Positions 15,301 to 28,300 of a stretch of 64,000 nt of DNA are shown one piece after another. The DNA is from Scatophagus argus. Its lineage: Eukaryota > Chordata > Actinopteri > Scatophagidae. The position numbers were made by a program, and so were the translations under genes. The stretch covers positions 18,921,019 to 18,985,018 of the forward strand of contig NC_058504.1 in the NCBI RefSeq assembly GCF_020382885.2. Direction: 5' to 3'. Under the pieces are notes generated by a model that did no database searches, was not told the origin of the DNA, and saw nothing but the letters and a program-made list of their open reading frames with translations. Position 1 is the first letter of the stretch, and each line of letters opens with the position of its first letter.

Positions 15301-17908
15301 CTAATGCCAGAGGTAGTCAACAAAGTTTCCACGGTAAGTTAGTGGTGCCTTTGAAGCTTTTGTCTTTGCAAAAAAGGCAGTCTGCTACTACCAGACAGAG
15401 AAAGGTTGTTTTTTTTCCCAAAAAGTCCTGTTCATCCCTCCCCTCTGTGCCTCTGACTTCATATCTTTCTTGGATAAACTGGCTGCAGTTCCATTACAGT
15501 GTCTCCGAAAACATAAACCATTTTCACTGTTCTGGTATGGCATGTTTTTCCACTGAAGTGAGTGATTCATTGGTGATTAGATTATACTGCTTTGTGGACT
15601 TGGCTTATAAAATTAATGGTCATGCTTTTTCACAGTCGAAGTATGTGCTAGAAAAGTGTTTTGTTTTTTTTTGCTGTGGTGCAATGATAATAGTCTGCTA
15701 ACTGCCCCCTGCCTCCTGCAGGTCAGTGCTTCTCCCAGCTGTGTGCGAGCAGCCATGAAGATGTTGTACTGTCCCTACTGCTCGGGCCAAGTGGCCCTGA
15801 AACCCTGCCAGAATTACTGTCTGAATGTGCTGCGCGGGTGTTTGGCCAACCAGGCCGACTTGGACACAGAATGGAACAACTTCCTCGGTAGGAGACCATC
15901 ATGTGAACAGTTAATATACCTAATGATTGCTTTAACTAACCTGACCTGCTGTAACCATAGTAGCTTAAAGTGTTTGTTTTGGAAACCGAGTATATTTATA
16001 CGACTTGTTGCCACTACAGTTCTTCATTTTTCACCGAAGAGTCATTCAAGTTTGATCTCATCTGTCCTTCTCTAACTGTGCACCCCTCTTTACCCTTACT
16101 GGCGGGAAACCAGTGTGGCATAATCAAACAGGGTGTTTAGATGAGAGAAATACTTAGGTTCATTGCACTTCAGTTAAGCAAGAGCATGTTTAACAAAGGA
16201 ACACATTGTAAAACTAAAATCCTGTACAAACACATCCCTCATTCTTTAGAATCTTGTATAAGTAAAGGCAGAAAGGGAGGAGTTGTACAAGTTGTACATG
16301 CTGTTACCCACTGGATGAATGCAGCTCCTGTATTGTGTAAACACAGACCAGGATCAGTTTCATCACATTCATGGTGGTACATATATCCAGTGTTCTCCTC
16401 CTGTATGTTCTGTATTTATTTATTATGATGCACTCATGTGACAAAGGATGGATCCTGGCTTCTGTGCCACCCTTACATGCATCTAACTCTGGCTGCTGAC
16501 CCTTCAACTGTCTGGGTTCTGCTGCCTTCTCACCATGCAGCAGCTCCGCTTTGCCATAATCTGAGCGTCAACTTTGAGTGGTTAACAATCAGATGCCCAA
16601 CCTTCTCTTGGGCCTGTGCTTCCCCCTAGTGGCAGCTATTTGTAACATTAAGCTTGGAGTAAAGAAAGCCTTATTTTGCAATGCATTTCTTGTGTTGATT
16701 TTAATTTCATGTTCCTATATCCTGTTTTCAGATGCCATGCTTAGTCTGGCTGAGAGGCTTGAAGGTCCCTTTAATTTTGAGTCTATCATGGATCCCATTG
16801 ACGTGAAAATTTCGGAGGCCATCATGAACATGCAGGAGAACAGCATGCAAGTGTCACAGAAAGTCAGTATCATTTTACGGTATTTTTTTTTTTTCTTCAT
16901 AAAGAAAGATGAGACATCAAGGCATTTTGTTTCACTAACTCATATTTTTGGACAGGTTTTCCAAGGATGCGGTCAGCCAAAACCAAACATGGCCTTCCGG
17001 TCCAAACGTTCCATCAAAGAAACAGGCTTTACTGGTCGCTTCCGTCCTTACAGTCCTGATGCAAGGCCCACCACTGCTGCCGGAACCAGTTTAGATCGAC
17101 TGGTAAAGTCCAAGAAAATCCACAGCACATACCGGACTACAGTTGCTTTACGTTATGTTGTTGAGTTTGACTTGTTTTTTTCTGTGTTGTCTATACAGAC
17201 AAGTGATGTGAAGAAGAAACTGAAACATGCAAAAAAGTTCTGGTCCACGTTGCCAGAGACCGTGTGTGCAGGTGAGAGGATTGCACCTGGTGACGAGTGC
17301 TGGAATGGAACAGCAAAAAGCAGGTAGGACCACTCTCACAGAATCTACATTTTTAACGTATGTCAAGTATCTCAAAATAATCCCACATGTAGACTAATTC
17401 TGACTTTCATTCTACACTCTAGGTATGAGTCAGTTGTCATTGGAAATGGACTGGCCAATCAGGTGTCAAACCCTGACGTGGATGTGGACATAACAAAGCC
17501 AGACATTGTGATTCGCAGTCAGATTGCAGCTTTGAAGGAAATGACGAGCTGGCTCAAAGCTGCGCACAGCGGCAATGACATCTCTTTTGATAACGGTGAG
17601 GATGGTTAACCTTCGTTATGATTTTCTTTAATGACTTGATGTCCTTGTTGCACATATCTGACCCTGATGTCCCTTTTTGCTCAGGGGATGATGGCAGTGG
17701 AGGAGAGGAGAGTGGCAGTGGTTGTGACTCTCCATCTTGCAGCACAGACCGAGACATCTACTTCTCCACTCCACCAAACCCTGGGAATCCCCGAGTTAAT
17801 CAAGTGGTGGTGGGCAGAGGTCCATCAGCTACTGTTGCCTCACAGGGAAGCATGGCGCTGGCGCTCTGTGGGCTGGCCCTGGCCCTGCTTGCTCCCCACT
17901 TGAGATAA
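9363..17908 (+). CDS. Glypican of the GPC4/GPC6/GPC2 clade, exons 2-9 (5' end outside window)
   Basis: GPI-anchored heparan sulfate proteoglycan core protein that modulates Wnt, Hedgehog, FGF and BMP signalling at the cell surface. Exons: 9363-9521, 14936-15333, 15722-15887, 16732-16862, 16956-17102, 17199-17323, 17423-17595, 17685-17908 (TAA). All have GT-AG borders and join in one frame to give 506 residues; about 50 N-terminal residues (signal peptide) are missing with exon 1. Visible are the conserved glypican cysteines ([32 protein letters not shown]), the block [13 protein letters not shown], and a furin-type site RSKR at 16998-17009. Ser-Gly pairs in acidic context ([13 protein letters not shown], 17687-17730) are heparan sulfate attachment sites, and a hydrophobic C-terminus fits a GPI signal. 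RSI/RFRP and GNGLANQ resemble GPC4; MKMLYCPYC and MQENSMQVS resemble GPC6; CQ..CLNV.RGCL resembles GPC2. The paralogue is therefore unsettled; gpc4 or gpc2 are the best candidates. Confidence 0.93.
13888..13936 (+). other. G-rich potential quadruplex in glypican intron 2
   Basis: The + strand has G runs of 10, 3, 7, 4 and 5 separated by loops of 4, 3, 11 and 2 bases. This meets the usual four-run criterion for a G-quadruplex. It lies about 1 kb upstream of glypican exon 3, within a generally purine-rich stretch (13.7-14.1 kb). No function can be claimed from sequence alone. Confidence 0.55.
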
Positions 17909-19318
17909 CTGGGCTGGGCAGAGAGAGCAAGATAACGACTAGGAATGACGGAGCGAAGGGGAAAACTGTCAGAGAGACTTTTAAAAGACTGCCTTCAGGA
18001 CCTTGGACTGTCCACCATTGGGGGGGAGGGAGACTCTTCTTTAATATTACAATAACTTCACTTTTAATTATTTGTTTTTATGTTTTTAAGGACATCAGTG
18101 TACAGCAACATGATTTTCACATCCCCCCCCCCCCTTTTTCCTCCAGATAAACCTTTTACTCCTTATGGCTCTTTTGGAGCTACACTATGGTTCTGCTTGT
18201 AGCATTACAAACATTATATAATTTAATCTCATAATTCATTTTTGTGCCTTCTTCAGTGATTGCCATCTGATTACTAAATAGCAAGTGAGAGGTTAGGTTG
18301 AACATTGAGTGCCTGTGGTGGGACATATCTTCATATTTCTGAGGATGATCTTTCTTCACATTATTCAGAGATCAGCAAACCATGTAATGATGTTATAAAT
18401 GTGAACAATTTGTAACAGTCTTTTTTTCTTTTTGCACATTATGAATGTGCATACTGTGAACGTTTATGCCTGTGCATTTACACATTTACATACATCAGCC
18501 AGTCGGACATTGTGAACCTAGCTGTGGAGCTCAACTAGGGAAGAGTTTGAGCTTTTGTTCACGTTGCTTCATGTTGAAAGTCTTCCTAGCTCAGCTCTGA
18601 GAAATACAGTGAGAGAAGTTACAGCACAGGTATTAATGTTTCACCTGCAGATGGGAATCATTCTTTAAAAGAGTTTTTTGGAGCGCCTCCGTGAGCCCAA
18701 ACATGCATATTGTATGTCTGCTATGAACATTATCACAGCCTAACTTTTTAATTTCTCCATTGATTTTTAATTTAAGTTCCTCAGCTTAAGCAGTTCAAGA
18801 GTAAGTTCATACCTCATGCATGCTCTCATTGTCAATGCAATTTAGTTAAGTTGAGTTGAAAGTGTTCGATAGAGTTGAGATATGTGGCTGGCATCCTGGT
18901 GAAAGGTAACTGGTGTGGAAGAGGAAGGACTCCCCTGGCATTACCCCTAAAGAAGGCAAAGCTGACAAGTCCTGAATGCCCTTTTTGGTACTGTAAGCTC
19001 AGTCCAGCTGAGAGGATCTGACTCTATACAGTCTTACTTTGAAAAGAAAAGGTGGCAACATGTATGTTTGGAGCGATTCACATTAAACTAGAGAGGAGGA
19101 ACAAAAGACAGTGCTTTGATCAAATGAAATCAAGGAAAGATTATTTTAATACAGGGTTTTATGTTGAAGAGGTGCTGTAACTTCTAGCTATTTTTGGTAT
19201 GAAGATATATATTAGGTACTACAGTGGATTTTACTGCTAGTTTTAGGTGGTGGAAGAGGACAATGTGCACAAACATTTGGGGCACTTTTTGGTCAGTGTG
19301 CACAATTTTTTGGGGGCT

Positions 19319-19353
<35 letters not shown>

Positions 19354-20815
19354 CATATACCCCGTCCCACAATTCACACTTGTACCTCTTAAATGGCCTG
19401 TGTAAGCATAAATGGACTCATACTGAACCATTTAATCTGCCTATGCTCGTCCCAGTGTTCTCATCATGTCAGCTTGAGGTGGAATGTTGGCGTATTGTCA
19501 CAAGTGCTACCAAAATGAATGCAGCATATGGTGCCTGATCTTTTGTTTTAACCTTGGTACAATTTTAGCAACTTCTTGAGGTAAAAAAAAACAAAAAACA
19601 GAAGAATGTAGGTGTTGATGATTTGTGTCTATTATCTGCTCAGATTCCGTTAAGGGTCTTTCAGTATATTGTTAGCAAATGACAAGCACAACACATGATT
19701 TTCTGTATCATCTAATTTCATAATCGGTTCTGTAAGTTGCATTGCCTGGTCATTTTGTTTCTAAAATGATTCTGCCTTTTGTAGCTTTTGTACAGTAACT
19801 TATGCATGTATTTTAATGTCACTGCAAACATGCCTCTAGAACTGACAAATTATCCAAAGCACAGTATTCAGAACGTGTTGATAAGCAAAATTTAGGTGAA
19901 ATAATACATTTCTCAAAGTAAGTTATTGAATTGATTGGATTTGGGCTGGTTTCACTATGCATTATATAAAAGTCCAACATCTGTCCAACAGTTGGCTTCA
20001 GTTGAAACAGTTTTTAAATACTGGACACCTCATGTTTGGCTCCTAAAATGACAGGTTGACTGTGGGGTTACCTAACATTGGCTTCTAAAAATGTGATCTT
20101 GGAGCAAAGAACAAGGACAGCAATGTTAAAAATCTGGCTTTGAAGGATTGGATGAAACATCTTAACAACCCTCATAACATATTGAAGCCTTAATTTAAAA
20201 AGATGTTGCTGTTCTTCAGTGCCTTGATTTGGCATTGCTGCTGCATGTGACCAGTTCAATTCTCCTGAGTTTTGTGTTCTGCCAACATTTCTACAAGGGC
20301 TTGTGCATGTGTTTGTGTCATGAGGAAGAGTTGTGTCCATTGTGAAGAAAACCCAACTTTCTGAGAGTCAAAGGAAATGTTTTGGGTGATGATGGTAAAT
20401 GTCTGCGCTTGCGGGCCAGGGCAGCAACATTTTCTGGCTGGCAGGAGTTGATCCAGCAGCCGAATATTGTTCATTCAATCCGCAAAGCAACTTCAGTCCA
20501 GTGACTTGAAAGTTGAATTGAGCAGGTGTTGAAAGCCTTCCATCAGCCTTTGGCCCACAAGAGAAGAAGGGACTCATTTTCTGAGGAGAGACTGAGTGAC
20601 TGACTGAAAAGATTAAAAAGTATGTAAATAAAGAGCAGCCGTTTTAGATGTCTCTAAAAGAGGCCGTAACAGTACACCAGATTTTTACTTGTCAGAGTAT
20701 CTCCTAAATGTTATGAAAAAATCCGATGAGATAGATGTTAAATTGTAAGAGGAAAATGTATATTAAACAACATTTCTTAGTCTTGTTGCAATAAAGACTG
20801 TCAATATTTAAATGG
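17909..20815 (+). other. 3' UTR of the glypican gene with poly(A) signals
   Basis: A non-coding tail follows the TAA stop. AATAAA hexamers occur at 20627-20632 and 20790-20795; the second is followed by a TGT/GT-rich stretch and fits the main cleavage site. The region contains a run of C at about 18124-18134 and a pure T28 run at 19321-19348. A UTR of almost 3 kb is long but typical for glypicans. Exact ends need transcript data. Confidence 0.6.
19321..19348 (+). repeat. Poly(T) 28-mer in the glypican 3' UTR
   Basis: Uninterrupted T28 read on the + strand, preceded by a G-rich hexamer and followed by AAAACC. It could be a simple replication-slippage tract or the A-tail of a retrocopy inserted on the minus strand. 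No retrocopy body was recognised next to it. Confidence 0.8.
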
Positions 20816-21935
20816 TTGTCAGTGGTCTCATTTTATCAACATTCTTGACTAACTGGTCTCATTTTAGTTAAGTGTCTACACTTGTAGGTAGGAGTCTCAA
20901 TGTTGTGAAATGTGTTCACCATTTGTTAATATTATTATTATGATTTGTAACAAAAGCATTTCACAAAGAATTTGAATTGTCACAATAAATAAAGTAACTT
21001 GTTGAGCTTTTTAATCAGGATTACAACAATTAAGTTTTGTTTTACGAAGCTCCTGGTTTATGACAGCAATAGAATGACTTGAAGCTACAAAATAGCCCAA
21101 GCGTACTGCTACTATTCACATGTGTGAAAGTGACCCAAGGTGATCTGGTCATAAACCCAAAGCCAACATGCCTTCCTTCAGTGGTATGTAATTCAAATCT
21201 AAAGCAGCAAACTCAGGACAACACGTGGTCACACGTCATCAACAGAGGCACTATAAAACTCTACAGAGAAGAGTGCAGCAAACGCATCTCTCACTCAGTT
21301 CAGAGCATCCTTAAACAGTGACATGACTAAGATTAATGCAGCAACGCTGGCCCGCTTTCAATGTCAACATTTACGGAGACAGAAACTTTTATACAAACTC
21401 CTGGTGGGCTTTGGGCTGTACCACTGGAACATCTGCAAAACTTACTTCAAGGCTTTCTGGTTGGATTTTGGAAGCCTTCCTCTTTAGTAGTCAGCAAACA
21501 CTTTATTACACCACGCTTTATTACACCACAAGACAAGCCTTGTCTTTGCTGACCTCCAGTGGTTTAATTTCTCATCATACAGTAATGATGTAGCAGGGTA
21601 GGATGTGTCAGTACCCTGTGACACGCAAAAATAAACAAACAAACAAACAAAAAAACAACTTACGTTTCAATCATATTCAGTTAAATTGTCAGCACATTGT
21701 CAGCATAATTATACTGACAATGTGGAGAAAGCTTTCAAACAGCTTCTGAGTCGTCACTTTACAGAAAATATAATTGGCCACTTAGCCTAAATACACACAC
21801 ACAAAAAAAAATGTATTAAAACTTTTTAAATTAGTTTTCAGTATTTCTGAAGTTCCGATAACAGCCCTGTTCTCAACACCATTTTACAGTGCTCATTTTG
21901 GTCACAGTAAGCACCTGCTTGTGACACTTTGTGCT
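20816..21935. other. Intergenic spacer between glypican and brd8
   Basis: AT-rich DNA with no exon-like open frame that I recognise. It holds an additional AATAAA-like cluster at about 20984-20992, which could be an alternative glypican 3' end, and short A-rich simple sequence near 21629-21656. Confidence 0.5.
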
Positions 21936-22333
21936 TCGATGTGATTGGCGTTTTCAGTCTCAGTTACCAAGTTAACATGGAGGAAAAACACAGCAACTAA
22001 TAGGTGCCATCCCAACATGTGAGTTATTAGACAGCTTAACCTCTAAGTCTGTTAGGTTTAATGTTTGACTGGACTTGAAAAAGACAAACCGCTAGTTTTA
22101 TTGAAACTAAAACCAGAACCTTTGAGGTATCCGTTTTACTTGTCCACTGAGTGGGTAAACAGTTTGTCAGACATATTTCTATTGAGTGTTTTATTTTCAA
22201 TATTATTTTCGGGGAGGCAGAGACATACGGATCACGTCTCGCCATCCCGGGGAGAAAACACCGCTTTTTGTCTGTGTGTATCACTGAAACTTGTCCGGCG
22301 GAAGTTGGTGTTCACGGGCTTGTCACAAAAGAA
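21936..22333 (+). promoter_or_regulatory. Probable brd8 promoter and 5' UTR
   Basis: The region immediately upstream of the brd8 start codon. It contains an inverted CCAAT box (ATTGG at about 21941) and an ETS-type motif GCGGAAGT at 22298-22305. There is no TATA box close to the start. ETS and CCAAT elements without TATA are usual for housekeeping chromatin genes. The transcription start is not visible; CCGG and CG dinucleotides become more frequent near 22220-22310. Confidence 0.4.
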
Positions 22334-25300
22334 ATGGCGAGTGGTATCGGCAGTAAGTATCTGCTTCTCAAGTCTTTCTAGATATTGTTCGTGAATTTAT
22401 AGGAAAAAAACAGTAAACAATCTCTAAACATTGCAGTTTATTTAGTTTGGTTTAAACCAGTAGCGTTTCTGCTTGGCAAAACGTTAGACCACACCATGTA
22501 GCTTTGTGTGTCTCATGAATGTGTCCCCCGTAATCAACATTGTTAAGCTAACGTTAATGTTTTAATATTAGTTAACGCTAGTGAGTTTTACTGTCTGTAG
22601 AACCATTGAATGTAACTATTTTTCATTACATATGCTTGTTTTTCAACCCCCTGCAAGAAAATGAAAAGAAAAAACGCCATAATAAATCTTAAACGCAGCC
22701 TCTAAACACCATACAAGCTAGCAAGTTAAATCAACAATCTGGCTAACATTAGCTAGGTAGTTAGCTAACTTTCATAAATAAAAACCATAAGAGTCAGCTA
22801 ACCAGCGCGGCTGTGGTTGACTTCTCTGATTTTAATGTTCAAAGTTACGGCATTTATTGACTTTCTGGTTTATTTAGGTAGTATGGTGACCGGAAAGTGA
22901 TATCTGCTGTGTGGTAGCATTAACAGATTGCCCAGGGGGAAAAACAAAACAGTTGGGATGACAATAAGATAACAATGAAATTATGCTAGTTCTGACAGTG
23001 TGTGTAAAACAGTACCCTGTCTTGTTTAAATTCGTGTTATGTCCTAGTGTTAATTTGTACATGAGCGTTGTGTGCAAATTGTAGAGTGACAGAATGAAAC
23101 TGAACTGAGCAGTTGGATGATTACTGAAAATGCGGTGACTTCTTAGTGTTTAAGCAAAAAGGACTAAAATGATTTGCTCTGTGATTGAGGTACGCCATTA
23201 CTATGTGTGGATTTTTCATTGTTCCTACCCCGATTGAAGCTTTTAAGTTGGCTATTAAGTCTATGATTTATTTAATGATATAATTTTTGTGTGTGTTTGT
23301 TTTTTTCACAGAACACAAGATACTGAATGTGGGGCCAACAGAGCCCTGGTCAGTCAGGGAGAAATTGTGCCTGGCCTCCTCTGTTATGAGGAGTGGCGAC
23401 CAGAACTGGTAAAAATAATACTAATGTCACAGTTCACTCAGCTGTTCTTGTCATTCACAAAGGGGCAGTCAGGTTTCTGTCTGTTGTGTTATCTCTGTGT
23501 TGGGCAGCCTGAGCAGAGGTACAGTAAGGACAAGACATGGATATAGAAGTTTTAGTTTGAGCTGTACATACAGTAGATGGATATATACAGTGACCACCAA
23601 ATTAATAGAGTGTATTTGTTATGTCTGTTTTTGCTATTCTTTGAACATGAGCACCTGTAATGTGCTCTTTTAAGCAACCTCTGGTACAACAATTTCCTTG
23701 GGGCTTAATAAAGTTCTGTCTTAACTTGTATAGCCAAGTGTCCCACACCATATTGAAAGCTGTTTCCTTTAAAGCTTCAGTGTTAGCCACTAGTTTCCTA
23801 TAATCTTTGAAACACCTCTTATTGCTTAAAGAGATGAGTTCTACTGTCCAGAAACGCTGCATAGGCTATTCACTTCAAACAAATTAATCTAAGCATTTTC
23901 AGTCTTATGACAGCCTTTTAACTGAATATTTTGTTCTTTACTCTTGGCTGTAAAAGTGCATCAACTACTGAATACAGACTTGGATTCACTTAATGTTTTT
24001 CTTTTTAAAAATAAGCACATTAGCTCACATGCACATATATTTTACCGTTTATGTCCATTCGGACATGGTGCAAAACATCTTGTGCTGTTAAATCTGTTAG
24101 TCTCAATCCTCACCACTAGACGTCAGACTTAGGCAGGTTATTGTGTGGCAGTCATAGTGTGATTTACACAGTCAGCATATCATTTAAGGCTTTGCAGACA
24201 TAAACAGAAAAAATGGCTCATTGCTGCATCCTTTTGGTAGCTGTTGTGACATAAACCTGCTTCACTTTTTGCATTGCCAGCAATGACATGAATGTTTTTC
24301 CTGCCACAACACTCTGAACTCCCCCCCCCCCCCCCCCCCCCCCCCCCCTGATTTCTCTCTGTTTCCCAGGGTGTCTGTAAGTAGAGCCATCAAGCCTTTC
24401 TCAGAACCTGGACGTCCACCTGACTGGTTCTCACAGAAGGTGAGAAAGCTATAAACCAACACAATGTTTTTTTCATATGTCTTTTTAGCAGATAACTGTG
24501 CTGCGGCCTTCGCAGGCAGTGCCTAGGATAACAAATTTTCTTTCTGTTTCTTAGCACTGTGCCTCACAGTACTCTGAGCTGCTGGAGGCCACAGAAGCAC
24601 CCAAGTCAGTACACACCTGCAGAATCGTAATAATGTGTCGTTGCTTCTGTTTTTTAATCACATGTAAAATACTTTATAAGTTGACCTAAGATGTTTGTGC
24701 CCTCCTTTTCTCCAGGCGTAAGCGCGGTGAGAAGGGTGAGGTGGTTGAAACCATTGAAGATGTCATCGTTCGCAGGCTAACCACCGAGAGGATAGAAGAG
24801 CTGAAAAAAATACTGCGAGACACACAAGAGCAATACAGGTACATACAGTCTTTAAAAACGACCACTAAAAGATGTTTTAGAATTTTTGAGACATGACCTT
24901 TAGCCTGTGCTTTCTGTCCTGTCAGGAAGTTGAAGAAGGAGGTGGATCTCATACAGACGGGTCACATGGACTCTCAGCTGAAGGAGCTGTGGACAGAGAT
25001 CACACTGTAAGACTGTTGGTCTTTTTGATAGTAATTGTTTTGAATTACTTCTTACTAAGTGAATGTTTTCATAGAACACCAGTGTAGACAGTTTAAACAA
25101 ACTTGCACTTAGCTACATGTCATGGACTGATAGTGTGCTGTTAGCTGTGGTATATGTGGTAGGTACACGCCAGCATCTAACTGAACCTATTTGTGGAGCA
25201 GATATTTATGCTGTAGCAGACCAAAAACATTTGGTTTAATTTCAGTTGGACTTTTAATAACTTTAGCTACTGAGTTTTCACTCAATATCACATCATCATC

Positions 25301-28300
25301 TAGTTAAAATTTAAACATGTCCAACATTTTTGTTCATGACAAAACACCTCCGAAGAAAATGACCAACTTCCCTTGACCCTTATCTGTAGTTGAGTTTAGT
25401 GCTGCTGCAGCATGCAAATATACTCTCCATATTTGTTGTAAATCCTCAGGCCATGTCTAAAATCACATCATATTTACCATATAGTGTTCTTTATGTCCCC
25501 CCTCCATTTTAGTTGTGTGTGTATGTGTAAACTCTGAGTATAAAATTAATCCACCATATAGAGCCCTCAAAAACTTAACAATGTGTCAAAAAGCAGTGTC
25601 CTCTGCAATATATCTTGCATTTTGCTACAGTGCATTGTACTGTAGACTATAGATTTTGTCTGTGATGGCACAAAAAAAGACAAAGTACTCAGTATCTGTT
25701 AGATAGAGGGTAGTGAATGACTAAACATAGAGACGACTTCAGACACAGCCATAGTCTCTCTTGGTCATCCAGCTGCTTCTGCAGTTCAAACCTGAAGCCT
25801 TTCAGCTGCGGTCCTACCTGCTTCCTTTACGCCAGTATACCATTTCTATATGCAGTCTTCTTCAAAGTTAATTTTTTAAACTGTGTGTTTTTCTAACTTC
25901 AGAAAGAAGAAACAGGATGAGGAGGAAGCAGAGCAGAAGAGGAAAGCCACAGAAACAGCATACCAAGGTAGGTTCAGTCTGCACTCTGTTGAGGGCAGTT
26001 GAAATATTTTTTTTTGTGTGTGTGTGTTGTTTTTCTGGAAATCTTAATATTTTGGATGGTGTGTGCATTTATTGTGAACTGTACTTGATATTAACAGTAC
26101 ATTGAAAAGGGGTCCACAAAGACACTGCATCAAAACCAACAAAGGTGATGACGAATAAAAAGATGTTTACCAGTGTGAGGGATTTTCAAGTCTAAATCCA
26201 ACAAATCCTGCAGCTACTAGTATTCTTTCTTTGAACGTTTTGAACATCTTTTGCTGTTACTTGTAGGCCTGGACAATGAAATGACACAAATGTACTGCCT
26301 CTAGACACTTCTGAAAAGCCATAAGGAAATTGGTTGATAGTAAGTTTGATGGTTTCACTTAAATGCATTAAATGTAAAGTACGCATAATAAATGCGCCCT
26401 GGTTCATAGGCAAACTGTCATATCCCTTTATGTACGAGTGACGATGTAAGCCTCTTCACTTAACAACTGGACTTGGCTACAATGTTTTGGCCACCACTTG
26501 CATTCAGCTATTTGAGTAACATTAGCGTTGGCATTTGGTAGTTTCATAATTATCCAATGTCAGATTGAATTCAATCTTTTTTTCTCCTGGTCTTTTTTAA
26601 AAATATATCATTAAAAACTGATATCTGTTGTTCGAGACTGAAAGTAGACATTTTATTGTGATATATTTTTCCCAATTTTAATTGGGAAACTAATATTGCT
26701 GAGGCTTAGGCTGGAATGAGAATACTCTTACATGATGCCTTAGCTTGCTCATAGTTTCTGTGCTACAAGGTGTTTTTTGATTCCTTGTACACAGTTCATT
26801 AAAAAAAGAGAAACGCAGCATTCTCTCTCTGTCTCAGCTCCTCTGACCTTTTCTTTCATTACAGCTCGTCAGGCAGTGAAAAACACCCCTAAGCGTCTGC
26901 CCAGTGTGACTGTACGCTCTCCCCTGGGTGCCAGCCCCCCTGCCATGGACTCTCAGGCTGATTCTTCTGTCCCCACGCCACCCATGGACACCGGAACTGT
27001 GCCCTCCGATGACACCACCACCCACTCAGTTGTAAGAATCTCATCATATGGAACAGTGCTTGTCTTATATACTCAGCAGTGATGAGGTACCACAAGAATG
27101 CTGACAGTACTGAAAGCAAAAATGTTTGAAAAAAATGTCTTTCTGTACCTCCAACTTGTTCTTTTGTCTCATGAAGAGTTAATGGAAAAAGATCCTCTCA
27201 CATTATGGTGTTTTTGGCAATCTAAGCTCCATCTTGAAGGAAATGGTTCAGATATTGCCAGTAACTGTGCCAACCACTCTCACTCATTCTTTGCTGCCTC
27301 TGCCAGGCCCAGGGGGTTGGAGTGTTTCTACCAGCAGCAGATGCTCCAGGCCCAGGGCCCAAAGATGGAGGTCTGGCCGCTCTAGTAGATGATTCACCAC
27401 AAAAGAGGCTCATACCTCAGAAGGCCACACCGCCACCCTCACCTCTCCTGTCAGAACTGCTGAAAAAAGGCAACCTCATCTCGTCCAGCCCCCGCCTGGT
27501 GAGAGCCAGTTCAGCTTACATAATAACATCCAAAGGGTGACATGAAATGGAAATAATATAACAGCACATAAAACAAGCGGGAAACCTGACCTGCAAAATT
27601 CAAATTTTGCTTTATTTTGTAATCGCAGTGGTCTAAAAATAATTTCAGTACCGAATTAAAACCCTCAGTTTAGTTTTCTTCTTGTGTTCGTTGATGTCAG
27701 GTTGGGGAGGGAGACTCTACTGGAAGCCTCACCAATGGTGTACAGACAGCCACCGCGGTCACTGCCTTACCACCTCGTCATGAAGTCATCACAGGTAAAT
27801 ATACTTAACGTAACTGTTCACGCATGCACACAAATACATACATTTACTTTCATGTGCCTCACCTGAGTCAAGAAGGAATCTGCCATTGATAGCTCTGTTT
27901 CATTGCCACATGCATGTGTGGGTCTGTGTTCATGGTGTGTAAAGTTGAGTTTCAGATCTAATAAGTCCTTACAACTTTGCAGTGTGTTGTTATATTTGAT
28001 GCTTCTGTATGTTTACAGAAGGTGAAGCAGAAGCTGCAGTGAAGGCAGAGCTTGGTGAGGAGACGGGATTAGTAGAAGAGGACCTTGTAGCTGTGTCTTA
28101 CATGGAAGACGAATTGGACCTGGAGACAGTGGGAGACATCATTGCTATCATAGAGGAGAAGGTACAGATTGAGTTTATTTGAAGGCTCCCCATCAGTTTG
28201 CCTCAACAGAAAACATGACTGGGATCAGTTTTCTGCACATAATAATTAGTCTTGTCTTGTCTTTGTCCTTTTCTCACTCTCCCCAAGGTCGATGACTCAG

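Noticed and set aside
27077..27160. Possible C/D-box snoRNA in brd8 intron 8
   Set aside because: GTGATGA and CTGA words are present, but the spacing is too short and I see no terminal stem.
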